A stretch of 64,000 nucleotides of DNA from Gammaproteobacteria bacterium (lineage in GTDB: Bacteria > Pseudomonadota > Gammaproteobacteria > Burkholderiales > Burkholderiaceae_B), in contig JAHIXK010000014.1 of assembly GCA_018815245.1 (NCBI GenBank), positions 18,508-82,507 of the forward strand, read 5' to 3'. This document shows positions 19,529 through 28,115 of this stretch, piece by piece (within the stretch, counting starts at the first letter, position 1; every line of letters starts with the position of its first letter). The notes below the pieces were generated by a model, which had not been told where the DNA came from, made no database searches, and saw nothing but the letters and a program-made list of their open reading frames with translations. The position numbers and the translations under genes were made by a program.

Positions 19529-21232
19529 ATGACCACAACTGAAATTACCCAAGCCCCAGATAGCTTCGCAGCTATGTTTGAAGAAAGCCTGAATCGCAAA
19601 GAAATGCGCGCAGGTGAAGTGATCACAGCCGAAGTTGTTCGTGTTGATTACAACTACGTTGTTGTGAATGCCGGGCTGAAATCCGAAAGTTACATCCCCC
19701 TCGAAGAATTCAAAGACGACCACGGCAACATTGAAGTCAACGATGGCGACTTCATTTCCGTGGCCATCGAAGCCCTGGAAAACGGCTACGGCGAAACGCT
19801 GCTGTCTCGTGACAAGGCCAAGCGCCTGTCCGCATGGCTGAGCCTGGAACAAGCCCTGGAATCAGGCGAACTCGTAACTGGTACCATCACCGGCAAGGTG
19901 AAGGGTGGCTTGACCGTGATGGTCAACAGCATCCGCGCTTTCCTGCCAGGTTCACTGGTCGATGTGCGCCCCGTAAAAGACACCACACCATTCGAAGGCA
20001 AAACCCTCGAATTCAAGGTGATCAAGCTCGATCGCAAGCGCAACAACGTTGTGTTGTCACGCCGTGCAGTGGTTGAAGCCACCATGGGTGAAGAGCGTGA
20101 AAAGCTTCTGTCCAACCTGCAGGAAGGTTCTGTGGTCAAGGGCATCGTCAAGAACATCACCGACTACGGCGCGTTCGTGGATCTGGGTGGTATCGACGGC
20201 CTGTTGCACATCACCGACCTGGCATGGCGTCGTGTACGTCACCCGTCAGAAGTGCTGACAGTTGGCGAAGAAATCGAAGCAAAAGTATTGAAGTTCGACC
20301 AGGAAAAGAATCGCGTGTCCTTGGGCGTGAAGCAGCTTGGCGAAGACCCATGGGTCGGTTTGTCACGTCGCTACCCAGCCGACACACGTTTGTTCGGAAA
20401 AGTAACCAACATCACTGACTACGGCGCATTTGTTGAAGTTGAGCAAGGCATCGAAGGTTTGGTGCACGTGTCAGAAATGGACTGGACCAACAAGAACGTA
20501 GACCCCAAGAAAGTTGTTACTTTGGGCGACGAAGTTGAAGTCATGGTTCTGGAAATCGACGAAGAACGCCGTCGTATCAGCCTGGGCATGAAGCAATGTG
20601 CAGCCAATCCTTGGGAAGAGTTCTCTACCAGCTTCAAGAAAGGCGACAAAGTGTCTGGCGCGATCAAGTCAATTACTGACTTCGGCGTGTTCATCGGTTT
20701 GCCCGGTGGAATTGATGGCTTGGTACACCTGTCCGACCTGTCATGGAACGAAACCGGCGAAGAGGCCGTGCGTCGTTTCAAGAAAGGTGACGAAGTTGAG
20801 GCCTTGGTATTGGCCATCGACACAGAGCGCGAGCGCATCAGCTTGGGTATCAAGCAGTTGTCTGGCGACCCCTTCACCGTATTCGCGTCGTCTAACGACC
20901 GTGGCAGCATGGTGACTGGCACTGCAAAGTCTGTTGACGCCAAAGGTGTTGTTGTTGATTTGGGCGACGACATTGAAGGTTACCTGCGTGCTTCCGAGAT
21001 CTCCAACGACCGTGTTGAAGACGCTCGCAATGCATACAAGGAAGGCGACGTTGTAACAGCCATGGTGATCAACGTGGACCGCAAGGCCCGTTCAATCGCT
21101 TTGTCCATCAAGGCCAAAGACCAGGTTGACACCGATGAAGCCATGAAGAAAATTGCCGAAGAAAGCGCGGGTTCTGCTGGTACCACCAGCTTGGGCGCGC
21201 TGTTGAAGGCAAAACTGGGTAACAACCAGTAA
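19529..21232 (+). CDS. rpsA: 30S ribosomal protein S1
   Basis: Six S1 repeats (e.g. [32 protein letters not shown]). Confidence 0.98.
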   Translation: MTTTEITQAPDSFAAMFEESLNRKEMRAGEVITAEVVRVDYNYVVVNAGLKSESYIPLEEFKDDHGNIEVNDGDFISVAIEALENGYGETLLSRDKAKRLSAWLSLEQALESGELVTGTITGKVKGGLTVMVNSIRAFLPGSLVDVRPVKDTTPFEGKTLEFKVIKLDRKRNNVVLSRRAVVEATMGEEREKLLSNLQEGSVVKGIVKNITDYGAFVDLGGIDGLLHITDLAWRRVRHPSEVLTVGEEIEAKVLKFDQEKNRVSLGVKQLGEDPWVGLSRRYPADTRLFGKVTNITDYGAFVEVEQGIEGLVHVSEMDWTNKNVDPKKVVTLGDEVEVMVLEIDEERRRISLGMKQCAANPWEEFSTSFKKGDKVSGAIKSITDFGVFIGLPGGIDGLVHLSDLSWNETGEEAVRRFKKGDEVEALVLAIDTERERISLGIKQLSGDPFTVFASSNDRGSMVTGTAKSVDAKGVVVDLGDDIEGYLRASEISNDRVEDARNAYKEGDVVTAMVINVDRKARSIALSIKAKDQVDTDEAMKKIAEESAGSAGTTSLGALLKAKLGNNQ

Positions 21233-21247
21233 TCTGTCTGTAGAAGT

Positions 21248-21280
21248 GGCGCTTCCCATTCGGGAAGCGCCTTTTTATTT
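21248..21280 (+). terminator. Rho-independent terminator between rpsA and ihfB
   Basis: ggcgcttccc-att-cgggaagcgcc followed by tttttattt. Confidence 0.8.
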
Positions 21281-21288
21281 TAAGAACA

Positions 21289-21585
21289 ATGACAAAATCA
21301 GAACTCATCAATCAGCTGGTCAAGCGTTTCCCCAAGTTGCCCGTGCGTGACACGGATTTCGCTGTCAAAAGCATTCTCGATTCCATGACTCAAGCCTTGG
21401 CCGAAGGTCAGCGCATTGAGATTCGTGGGTTCGGCAGTTTCTCATTGACCCGTCGCCCTCAGCGCGTGGGTCGCAATCCAAAATCTGGCGAACAAGTGGT
21501 TGTGCCTGAAAAGCGCGTGCCACACTTTAAGCCCGGCAAAGAGCTACGCGAGCGAGTTGATTTATACTCCAAGAAAGAGAGTTAA
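21289..21585 (+). CDS. ihfB: Integration host factor subunit beta
   Basis: [33 protein letters not shown]...[12 protein letters not shown]...[10 protein letters not shown]. Confidence 0.95.
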   Translation: MTKSELINQLVKRFPKLPVRDTDFAVKSILDSMTQALAEGQRIEIRGFGSFSLTRRPQRVGRNPKSGEQVVVPEKRVPHFKPGKELRERVDLYSKKES

Positions 21586-21666
21586 ATCGATTGTTCTTCG
21601 GTGAAGCCTGAGTTATCACGCCGATGAATGAGTCGGTGTTGATCCAACTAAACACAGGGGACCACC

Positions 21667-22008
21667 TTGAAAATACTTGCCTGGGTAGTGCGTCTTGCAC
21701 TTTTCCTTGTTGTTCTTACGTTTTCAATCCGCAATACCGATTTGGTCACAGTGAAGTGGCTCCCAGGCCTTGAGGTGCAGGTACAGCTGGTCGTTGCCCT
21801 TTTGACAGCCTTGTTGCTTGGTGCTGTTTTTGCGTGGGTGTCGCTGCTGCCTTCTTGGTTAAAAGCCAAGCGTAGCGCATCGGTGGCCACGAAAAATGCA
21901 GAGCGACTTGAACGAGAATTGACCCAGTTCAAAGCCCAGGGCAATTTGCCTGTTCCCGTGGAAGAGCCCACGTCCGTATTGCCCATAGGTCCAAGCCATG
22001 GAATTTGA
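21667..22008 (+). CDS. lapA: LapA domain-containing protein (TTG start)
   Basis: Two-TM small protein SIRNTDLVTVKWLPG; directly upstream of lapB; SD agggg before TTG. Confidence 0.82.
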   Translation: MKILAWVVRLALFLVVLTFSIRNTDLVTVKWLPGLEVQVQLVVALLTALLLGAVFAWVSLLPSWLKAKRSASVATKNAERLERELTQFKAQGNLPVPVEEPTSVLPIGPSHGI

Positions 22009-23206
22009 AACGTGGTGGCTTGTTCTGGTCCCCGTGGTGTTCAGTCTGGGCTGGGTGGCAGCGCGTCTTGAAAAACGTTCTGATGCCTCCATGCGTGGTC
22101 AACTTCCAGCATCTTATTTCAAGGGTGTTAATTTCCTTCTAAGCGAACAGCCCGACAAAGCGATCGATGCTTTTTTGGAAGTTGCATCCATCGACACGCA
22201 CACTGTCGAGCTGCATTTTGCGCTGGCCAATCTGTTTCGCAAAAAAGGCGAAATTGACCGGGCTATTCGAGTGCACCAGTTTCTAACCACGCGAGAACAA
22301 ATCACACCCGCCGATCGTGAAAAGGCCACCTATGAATTGGGTGTTGATTTCTTGCGCGCAGGCATTCTCGATCGCGCGGAGCAGGCTTTTCACAGCCTTT
22401 CAGGTTCTGACATGAAGGCAGAAGCTTCTCGCCAGTTGCTGGAATTGTATGAACTGGAAAAAGCCTGGGACAAGGCCATTGCCCAGGCCCACAAGCTTCG
22501 TGAATATGGCGCCGATGTACCCGCTGGAGATATTGCGCATTTCTATTGTGAACTGGCTGCCCAGTTTATCGATGCGAGTCATTTGGACAAAGCCAAAAGC
22601 GAGTTGCAAAACGCCTTGCTGACCGATCCGCAGAACGTGCGAGCCTCCTTGTTGCTGGGCGAGATTTATTTCACCCAAAGCCAGTTTGAAGAAGCGATTG
22701 GCCAGTGGCGCGCAGCCGAGCGACAAAACCCGTGGTACTTGCCGCTGGTGGGCCCCAATATGTGGGCTGCCTTCAAAAAGCTGAAGCGCGAAGAAGAGGG
22801 CATTGAAGCGCTGCGAGAATACTGCACCATGTACCCATCGATTGATTTGCTGCTGGTGTTGGCGCAAGCTGTCGAGGAAACCAAGGGGCCTTTGGCGGCC
22901 TTTGAATTGTTGCGTGAACAGGTTCGCGCACGCCCAAGCCTGCTGGGTTTGGACAAGCTGCTTGAGCACCAGCTGCGCGGCAAAATGGAAGACGAGCGTG
23001 TGCAAGACCTTCGCTTGACCCGTGAATTAATTTCAAAGCATACACAACGGCTGGAACGCTACCGTTGCCAGTCCTGCGGTTTTCAGGCAAAAAAGTTTTA
23101 CTGGCAGTGCCCCGGTTGTGCCAATTGGGATTCAATTGTGCCGCGCCGTGCCGAGGAACTTGATTTTTATCCAGTGTCTGCCAAAAAGGCAGCGCATACC
23201 CATTAA
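21998..23206 (+). CDS. lapB: Lipopolysaccharide assembly protein LapB (TPR)
   Basis: N-terminal TM, TPR repeats, C-terminal rubredoxin-like CxxC pairs (YRCQSCGFQAKKFYWQCPGCANW). Confidence 0.94.
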   Translation: MEFETWWLVLVPVVFSLGWVAARLEKRSDASMRGQLPASYFKGVNFLLSEQPDKAIDAFLEVASIDTHTVELHFALANLFRKKGEIDRAIRVHQFLTTREQITPADREKATYELGVDFLRAGILDRAEQAFHSLSGSDMKAEASRQLLELYELEKAWDKAIAQAHKLREYGADVPAGDIAHFYCELAAQFIDASHLDKAKSELQNALLTDPQNVRASLLLGEIYFTQSQFEEAIGQWRAAERQNPWYLPLVGPNMWAAFKKLKREEEGIEALREYCTMYPSIDLLLVLAQAVEETKGPLAAFELLREQVRARPSLLGLDKLLEHQLRGKMEDERVQDLRLTRELISKHTQRLERYRCQSCGFQAKKFYWQCPGCANWDSIVPRRAEELDFYPVSAKKAAHTH

Positions 23207-23219
23207 TTCAGGCTGAGCA

Positions 23220-24143
23220 ATGGTCGACAGGTCTCAATTCAAAACAGCAAAAATTCTGGTGGTCGGCGATGTCATGCTGGACCGCTACTGGTTCGGCGAC
23301 GTCGAGCGTATTTCTCCCGAGGCACCCGTGCCAGTGGTGTTGGTGGGCACAAAAGACGAGCGCTTGGGTGGTGCGGCCAACGTGGCCATTAATGCAAGTT
23401 CGCTGGGCGCGCAGCTTTGCTTGATGGGCGTGGTTGGCAATGACGAACCGGGACACTCTGTGGAGGCCATGCTTGCGAAAAGTGGTGTGCGTTCGCGACT
23501 GTTGAAAGACCCGAATTTCCCAACCACGGTGAAGCTTCGCGTGATTGCTCGTCAGCAGCAGTTGGTGCGAATTGATTTTGAAGAGCGCCCCTCGCCTGAG
23601 CAGTTGACCACGAAAATGGAATTGTTCGAGCAGGAATACACCAACCACGATGTGGTGCTGTTTTCCGATTACGGCAAGGGCAGCCTGGAGCATGTTGCTG
23701 AAATGATCGCTTTGTGCAAAAAAGCGGCCATAACCACCTTGGTGGATCCCAAGGGTGATGATTATGCCAAGTACGCAGGTGTCTCGGTTCTTACGCCCAA
23801 CCGGTCTGAGTTCAAGCAGGTCATGGGCGGCTGGAAAACGGAAGCAGAGCTGGCTGAGAAGGCGCAAACCTTGCGCGAACGGCTGAATGTGGGGGCGCTG
23901 TTACTGACCCGCTCTGAGGAGGGGATGACCCTGTTTACAGCCGATGGCAGTTTTCATGTGCCTGCGCAGGCGCGCGAGGTATTTGATGTGTCCGGCGCTG
24001 GCGACACGGTGATTGCCACTTTGGCGTGTGCCGTTGGTGCCGGCATGAGCCTGCCCGACAGCGTAACCCTGGCCAACAAGGCTGGCGGCGTGGTGGTGGG
24101 CAAGTTGGGTACAGCGGTGATATTGCCAGAAGAGCTAAATTAA
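23220..24143 (+). CDS. rfaE1: D-glycero-beta-D-manno-heptose-7-phosphate kinase
   Basis: PfkB/ribokinase family: [40 protein letters not shown]; no fused nucleotidyltransferase domain. Confidence 0.93.
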   Translation: MVDRSQFKTAKILVVGDVMLDRYWFGDVERISPEAPVPVVLVGTKDERLGGAANVAINASSLGAQLCLMGVVGNDEPGHSVEAMLAKSGVRSRLLKDPNFPTTVKLRVIARQQQLVRIDFEERPSPEQLTTKMELFEQEYTNHDVVLFSDYGKGSLEHVAEMIALCKKAAITTLVDPKGDDYAKYAGVSVLTPNRSEFKQVMGGWKTEAELAEKAQTLRERLNVGALLLTRSEEGMTLFTADGSFHVPAQAREVFDVSGAGDTVIATLACAVGAGMSLPDSVTLANKAGGVVVGKLGTAVILPEELN

Positions 24144-24153
24144 AGGATTGGAC

Positions 24154-25161
24154 ATGAAAGTGATTGTGACTGGCGCAGCCGGTTTGATTGGCAGCAACTT
24201 GGTCAAGGCCCTGAACCAGCGCGGCATTGCCGATGTGCTGGCCGTGGACAACCTGACCAAAGGCGACAAGTTTTTGAACCTGGTGGATTGCGAAATTTCC
24301 GACTATCTGGACAAAACTGATTTTCTGGCCCGCATTGAGCGCGGCGAGTTTGGCAGGTTTGATGCGATTTTTCATGAAGGTGCCTGTTCCGACACCATGG
24401 AGCACAACGGCAACTACATGATGGCCAACAACTTCCGCTACACCCAAACCCTGTTCGAGTGGGCGCAGCGCACGGGCACGCCCTTTCTGTATGCGTCGTC
24501 TGCCGCCGTGTATGGCGGTAGCACGGAATTTATTGAAAGCCGCGACGTTGAAAAGCCGCTGAATGTGTATGGCTACTCCAAGTTTTTGTTTGACCAAGTG
24601 TTGCGTCGTCAAATGAAGGCTGGTTTGAAAGCGCCAGTGTTCGGGTTTCGTTATTTCAACGTGTATGGCGATCGTGAGCAGCACAAGGGGCGCATGGCTT
24701 CGGTGGCGTTTCACAACTTCAATCAGTTTCGCGACGGTGGTTCGGTAAAGCTTTTTGGCCCCTATGGCGGTTACGAAGCGGGTTGCCAGCAGCGCGATTT
24801 CGTGTCCATCGAAGACGTGGTCAAGGTGAACATGTACTTTTTCGAACAGGCGGCCAAAGCTCCCTCCGGCGTGTACAACCTGGGCACGGGGCGCGCCCAA
24901 ACGTTCAATGATGTGGCCTTGACCACGCTGAACACCTTGCGCGAAAGCCAGGGCGATGCGGCTTTAAGCCTTCAGGATGCAGTGAAGGGGGGCTTCATTG
25001 AGTACATTGAATTTCCCGATGCACTAAAGGGCAAGTACCAAAGTTACACCCAAGCCGACTTAAGCAACTTGCGGGCTGCGGGTTATGCAGGCAGCTTCTA
25101 CAGCGTGGAAGAAGGGGTGGCGCGGTATGTGGGTCGTTTGATCAAAAAATATCAGAAATAA
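24154..25161 (+). CDS. hldD: ADP-L-glycero-D-manno-heptose-6-epimerase
   Basis: [59 protein letters not shown]. Confidence 0.95.
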   Translation: MKVIVTGAAGLIGSNLVKALNQRGIADVLAVDNLTKGDKFLNLVDCEISDYLDKTDFLARIERGEFGRFDAIFHEGACSDTMEHNGNYMMANNFRYTQTLFEWAQRTGTPFLYASSAAVYGGSTEFIESRDVEKPLNVYGYSKFLFDQVLRRQMKAGLKAPVFGFRYFNVYGDREQHKGRMASVAFHNFNQFRDGGSVKLFGPYGGYEAGCQQRDFVSIEDVVKVNMYFFEQAAKAPSGVYNLGTGRAQTFNDVALTTLNTLRESQGDAALSLQDAVKGGFIEYIEFPDALKGKYQSYTQADLSNLRAAGYAGSFYSVEEGVARYVGRLIKKYQK

Positions 25162-25171
25162 TGAAACTAAC

Positions 25172-25340
25172 CTGGAGGGGGAGACACTCAGTATTGTTGG
25201 TTGATTCGGCCTCTTGAACCGAGTCGCCTGTAAATCGCGGGGTTCCCCCACGTTTTAAGGGTAGGCCAACTGCTTGTGGAATCGCATACTCATCCTTAGG
25301 GGCGAGCCTTGCGACCAAGCAAGTGTCTCTGTCTCCTCAA
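25172..25340 (+). ncRNA. ssrS: Probable 6S RNA
   Basis: About 170-nt intergenic unit with long closing stem (ggagggggagacact / agtgtctctgtctcc), internal CCTCTTGAACCGA resembling the 6S 5' strand motif (CCCCUGAGCCGA in E. coli), AGCCTTGCG near the 3' arm, immediately followed by a plus-strand terminator. Confidence 0.7.
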
Positions 25341-25350
25341 GCCCTGTTTA

Positions 25351-25377
25351 AGCCCGCTCTATAGCGGGCTTTTTTTT
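25351..25377 (+). terminator. Rho-independent terminator of the probable 6S RNA transcript
   Basis: agcccgctctatagcgggctttttttt. Confidence 0.9.
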
Positions 25378-25729
25378 AGCTTATGACACCTGAGAAATAC
25401 CATTGAAAGACCATGGCCAGTGTGGCCATGAGGGCCGTCATGCCCAGCGCCAGCGCCAAAGCCACTGAAACTACCACGGCGCCTGTGGTTTGGCGGGTGT
25501 CAGCTGGGTATTCCGGGTTCAGCAAGGCATTAAACTGTTCGTCTTTCATCAGACCGTAGCGCATGGTGTCTATCCAGCCAGCAAATGCCGAGAGAGGAAA
25601 GGCCAGCATGTAGATCCAAAATTTTTTTTTGCCTGCATAGATCCAGTGGCCGCCGACGGCTCCGGTCAGCAGGGCGAGCCAACAGAAAAACAGCTTGGAT
25701 TTAAAGGGCTCTTGAGTAGATGTATTCAT
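25376..25729 (-). CDS. TM2 domain-containing membrane protein
   Basis: SKLFFCWLALLTGAVGGHWIYAGKKKFWIYMLAFPLSAFAGWIDTMRY: TM2-like pattern. Confidence 0.75.
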   Translation of the reverse strand: MNTSTQEPFKSKLFFCWLALLTGAVGGHWIYAGKKKFWIYMLAFPLSAFAGWIDTMRYGLMKDEQFNALLNPEYPADTRQTTGAVVVSVALALALGMTALMATLAMVFQWYFSGVIS

Positions 25730-25744
25730 TTTTAAAAACACTGC

Positions 25745-25773
25745 TTGTTAGATTGGATTACGCTGGCTATAAT
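25745..25773 (+). promoter_or_regulatory. Strong sigma70 promoter for the rpsP operon (TTGTTA-N17-TATAAT)
   Basis: Near-consensus hexamers, exact 17-nt spacing, upstream of rpsP. Confidence 0.7.
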
Positions 25774-25871
25774 AGCGGGTTATCGGATTTCGTGTGTTGA
25801 AATCCCAATGATTCATTCGTTTGCAGTGGCAAAGTATGTGCGCTGTGGGCACTAATTTGATAGAGGAAATT

Positions 25872-26126
25872 ATGGTCGTCATTCGACTCGCACGTGGTGG
25901 TTCTAAAAAGCGCCCATTTTATAGCCTGGTGGCTGCTGATTCACGCAACCGCCGCGATGGTCGTTTCATCGAGCGCATCGGTTTTTACAATCCTGTAGCA
26001 CCTCAAGGTTCCGAAGGCCTGCGCATTGCCATGGACCGCCTGACCTACTGGAAAAGCGTTGGTGCACAGTGCTCTTCAACAGTAGAGCGTCTGGTTGGTG
26101 AATACAACGCCAAGCAAGCTGCCTGA
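25872..26126 (+). CDS. rpsP: 30S ribosomal protein S16
   Basis: [41 protein letters not shown]. Confidence 0.98.
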   Translation: MVVIRLARGGSKKRPFYSLVAADSRNRRDGRFIERIGFYNPVAPQGSEGLRIAMDRLTYWKSVGAQCSSTVERLVGEYNAKQAA

Positions 26127-26186
26127 TAGCTGCTGTTCAAGGTTTTGCGCACTGCAAAATTTTGATTCAAAGCAGGTTTTAAACAC

Positions 26187-26225
26187 AAAGTCCGTGGATG
26201 TTTACGTTCGCGGACTTTTGTTTTT
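26187..26225 (+). terminator. Terminator/attenuator-like hairpin between rpsP and rimM
   Basis: aaagtccgtggatgtttacgttcgcggacttttgtttttg. Confidence 0.5.
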
Positions 26226-26242
26226 GATTGTGAGCAACAAAC

Positions 26243-26809
26243 ATGAACGTTCCTGATGATTTGGTAGAACTGGGTCGCATTGGTGAGCCCTATGGTCTGA
26301 AGGGCTGGATCAATGTGTTGCCTTCGTCTGAAGAGCCCGATGTGCTGCTGAAAAGCAAGCAGTGGTGGGTTTCGCGTCTGCCTGCACAGGAAGGTTCCGC
26401 CGTGCGCCGTGTGGGTCAGCCCAAGCTGGAAGATCTGGTGTTCGAGCCTTTTCGTGTGCTGCAAAGCAAGCCACACTCCAGCCGGATTGTGGCGCACCTT
26501 GAGGGTGTAGAGCAGCCCGAGCTGGCTGCCCAGTTCAAGGGTCGCCGGGTGTATGTGTCGCGTGCGCGTTTTCCGGCACCCGCTGAAGGCGAGTACTACT
26601 GGATAGACTTGGTGGGGTGTGCTGTCACGAATGTTGAAGGCAAAACGCTGGGTTCCGTTGTTCAAGTGGTGGATCACGGTGCACATCCCATTTTGGTGGT
26701 CAAGGGCGATGCCGAACAGGAAATACTGATTCCGTTTGTGGCGGCTTATGTGCTGAGCGTGGATACCCAAGCCAGGGAAATTCAAGCGGATTGGCAGGAA
26801 GATTACTAA
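26243..26809 (+). CDS. rimM: Ribosome maturation factor RimM
   Basis: LVELGRIGEPYGLKGWINVLP; PRC-barrel YYWIDLVGCAVTN; between rpsP and trmD. Confidence 0.96.
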   Translation: MNVPDDLVELGRIGEPYGLKGWINVLPSSEEPDVLLKSKQWWVSRLPAQEGSAVRRVGQPKLEDLVFEPFRVLQSKPHSSRIVAHLEGVEQPELAAQFKGRRVYVSRARFPAPAEGEYYWIDLVGCAVTNVEGKTLGSVVQVVDHGAHPILVVKGDAEQEILIPFVAAYVLSVDTQAREIQADWQEDY

Positions 26810-27525
26810 TGCCGGGCCCCCGCTTTGATGTGATCACTTTGTTTCCAGACCAGTTTCCGAATTTGGTCGAAATGGGCGTGGTGGGGCGGGCCTTCAAAAA
26901 GCAGTTGTTTGAATTGAATTGCTGGAATCCTCGCGATTTCACTGACGACCCACACCGAACGGTGGACGATCGCCCTTATGGCGGCGGACCCGGTATGGTC
27001 ATGCTGGCGGAACCCCTTGTGCGCTGCGTAAAGGCGATCCGCGATGTACGTGGTGACAATGCACCCGTGATATTTTTGACCCCGCATGGGCCTTTGTTGA
27101 AGCAGGCCGATATCCGGGGCTTGTCTGATCAAGGGCAGGGTGTAATTTTCTTGTGTGGGCGTTACGAAGGCGTGGACCAGCGTTTTATCGACGATTACGT
27201 GGATCAAACCTATTGCCTGGGCGACTTTGTGTTGTCGGGTGGTGAATTGGCGGTGGCCTGTTTTGTGGATGCCTGGGTGCGTTTATTGCCCGATGTGTTG
27301 AACCATGCCTTGTCAGCTACACAAGATTCGTTTGAAAGTGGTTTGCTGGACTGCCCGCATTACACGCGCCCGGAAGTTTTTGAAAATAAAGCAGTTCCTG
27401 ACGTGCTTTTGTCTGGAAATCATGCGAAAATAGAAAGTTGGCGTTTTGATCAAGCGAAAGCTTATACGAAACGTTATCGGCCTGAGTTATTGGATCAAAC
27501 CGATAAGTCTGTTAAAAAGGCCTAG
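26809..27525 (+). CDS. trmD: tRNA (guanine-N1)-methyltransferase
   Basis: FDVITLFPDQFPN; DDRPYGGGPGMVM; YEGVDQRFID...DFVLSGGELA. Confidence 0.97.
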   Translation: MPGPRFDVITLFPDQFPNLVEMGVVGRAFKKQLFELNCWNPRDFTDDPHRTVDDRPYGGGPGMVMLAEPLVRCVKAIRDVRGDNAPVIFLTPHGPLLKQADIRGLSDQGQGVIFLCGRYEGVDQRFIDDYVDQTYCLGDFVLSGGELAVACFVDAWVRLLPDVLNHALSATQDSFESGLLDCPHYTRPEVFENKAVPDVLLSGNHAKIESWRFDQAKAYTKRYRPELLDQTDKSVKKA

Positions 27526-27598
27526 GTTGGTAATTGGGCTGCAATTTGTTCACGTTGTGCCTGTTGCCTTTTAATTTTTTCATCCTCTGGCGGTGCGT

Positions 27599-27614
27599 AC
27601 TCAACGAGTTGAGT
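27599..27614. repeat. Inverted repeat ACTCAAC-GA-GTTGAGT in rplS 5' leader
   Basis: Direct reading; 7-bp arms; about 35 nt upstream of rplS start. Confidence 0.65.
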
Positions 27615-27648
27615 CAAAAATACCGCGAATGATGACTTGGAGCTATCA

Positions 27649-28029
27649 ATGAATCTGATTCAACAACTCGAGCAAGAAGAAATTACTCGTTTGGCTAAAG
27701 AAATCCCGGACTTCGCCCCCGGTGATACAGTGATCGTAAGCGTTCGCGTAATCGAAGGTACCCGTTCACGTTTGCAGGCTTACGAAGGTGTGGTAATCGC
27801 CCGTCGTAACCGTGGTTTGAACTCGTCTTTCATCGTTCGCAAAATTTCTTCTGGTGAAGGTGTTGAGCGTACGTTCCAGCTGTACTCTCCTTCCATCGAA
27901 AAGATTGAAGTGAAGCGTCGTGGCGATGTTCGCCGCGCCAAGCTGTACTACCTGCGTGATCGTTCAGGCAAGTCTGCGCGTATCAAGGAAAAGTTGCCAC
28001 AGCGTGTGAACAAGAAAGCTGCTGTATAA
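27649..28029 (+). CDS. rplS: 50S ribosomal protein L19
   Basis: [46 protein letters not shown]. Confidence 0.98.
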   Translation: MNLIQQLEQEEITRLAKEIPDFAPGDTVIVSVRVIEGTRSRLQAYEGVVIARRNRGLNSSFIVRKISSGEGVERTFQLYSPSIEKIEVKRRGDVRRAKLYYLRDRSGKSARIKEKLPQRVNKKAAV

Positions 28030-28068
28030 GCACTTGCAGTTCACAAGGCAGAAATGCCGCGGCACTTG

Positions 28069-28104
28069 AAAAAGCCAGTTCATTTCGAACTGGCTTTTTT
28101 TATT
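28069..28104 (+). terminator. Rho-independent terminator after rplS
   Basis: aaaaagccagttcatttcgaactggcttttttta. Confidence 0.9.
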
Positions 28105-28115
28105 TAAAAGCCCGG

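Noticed and set aside
20101-21100. Internal sequence repetition
   Set aside because: Explained by the tandem S1 domains of rpsA.
23935-24900. 321-aa minus-strand ORF opposite rfaE1/hldD
   Set aside because: Antisense shadow ORF with low-complexity His/Arg-rich translation.
25172-25340. 6S RNA on the minus strand instead of plus
   Set aside because: Parts of the reverse complement resemble E. coli 6S (CGCAAG, CCACAAG, CCTTAAAAC), but the molecule is near-palindromic and the adjacent terminator only works on the plus strand. Not fully excluded.
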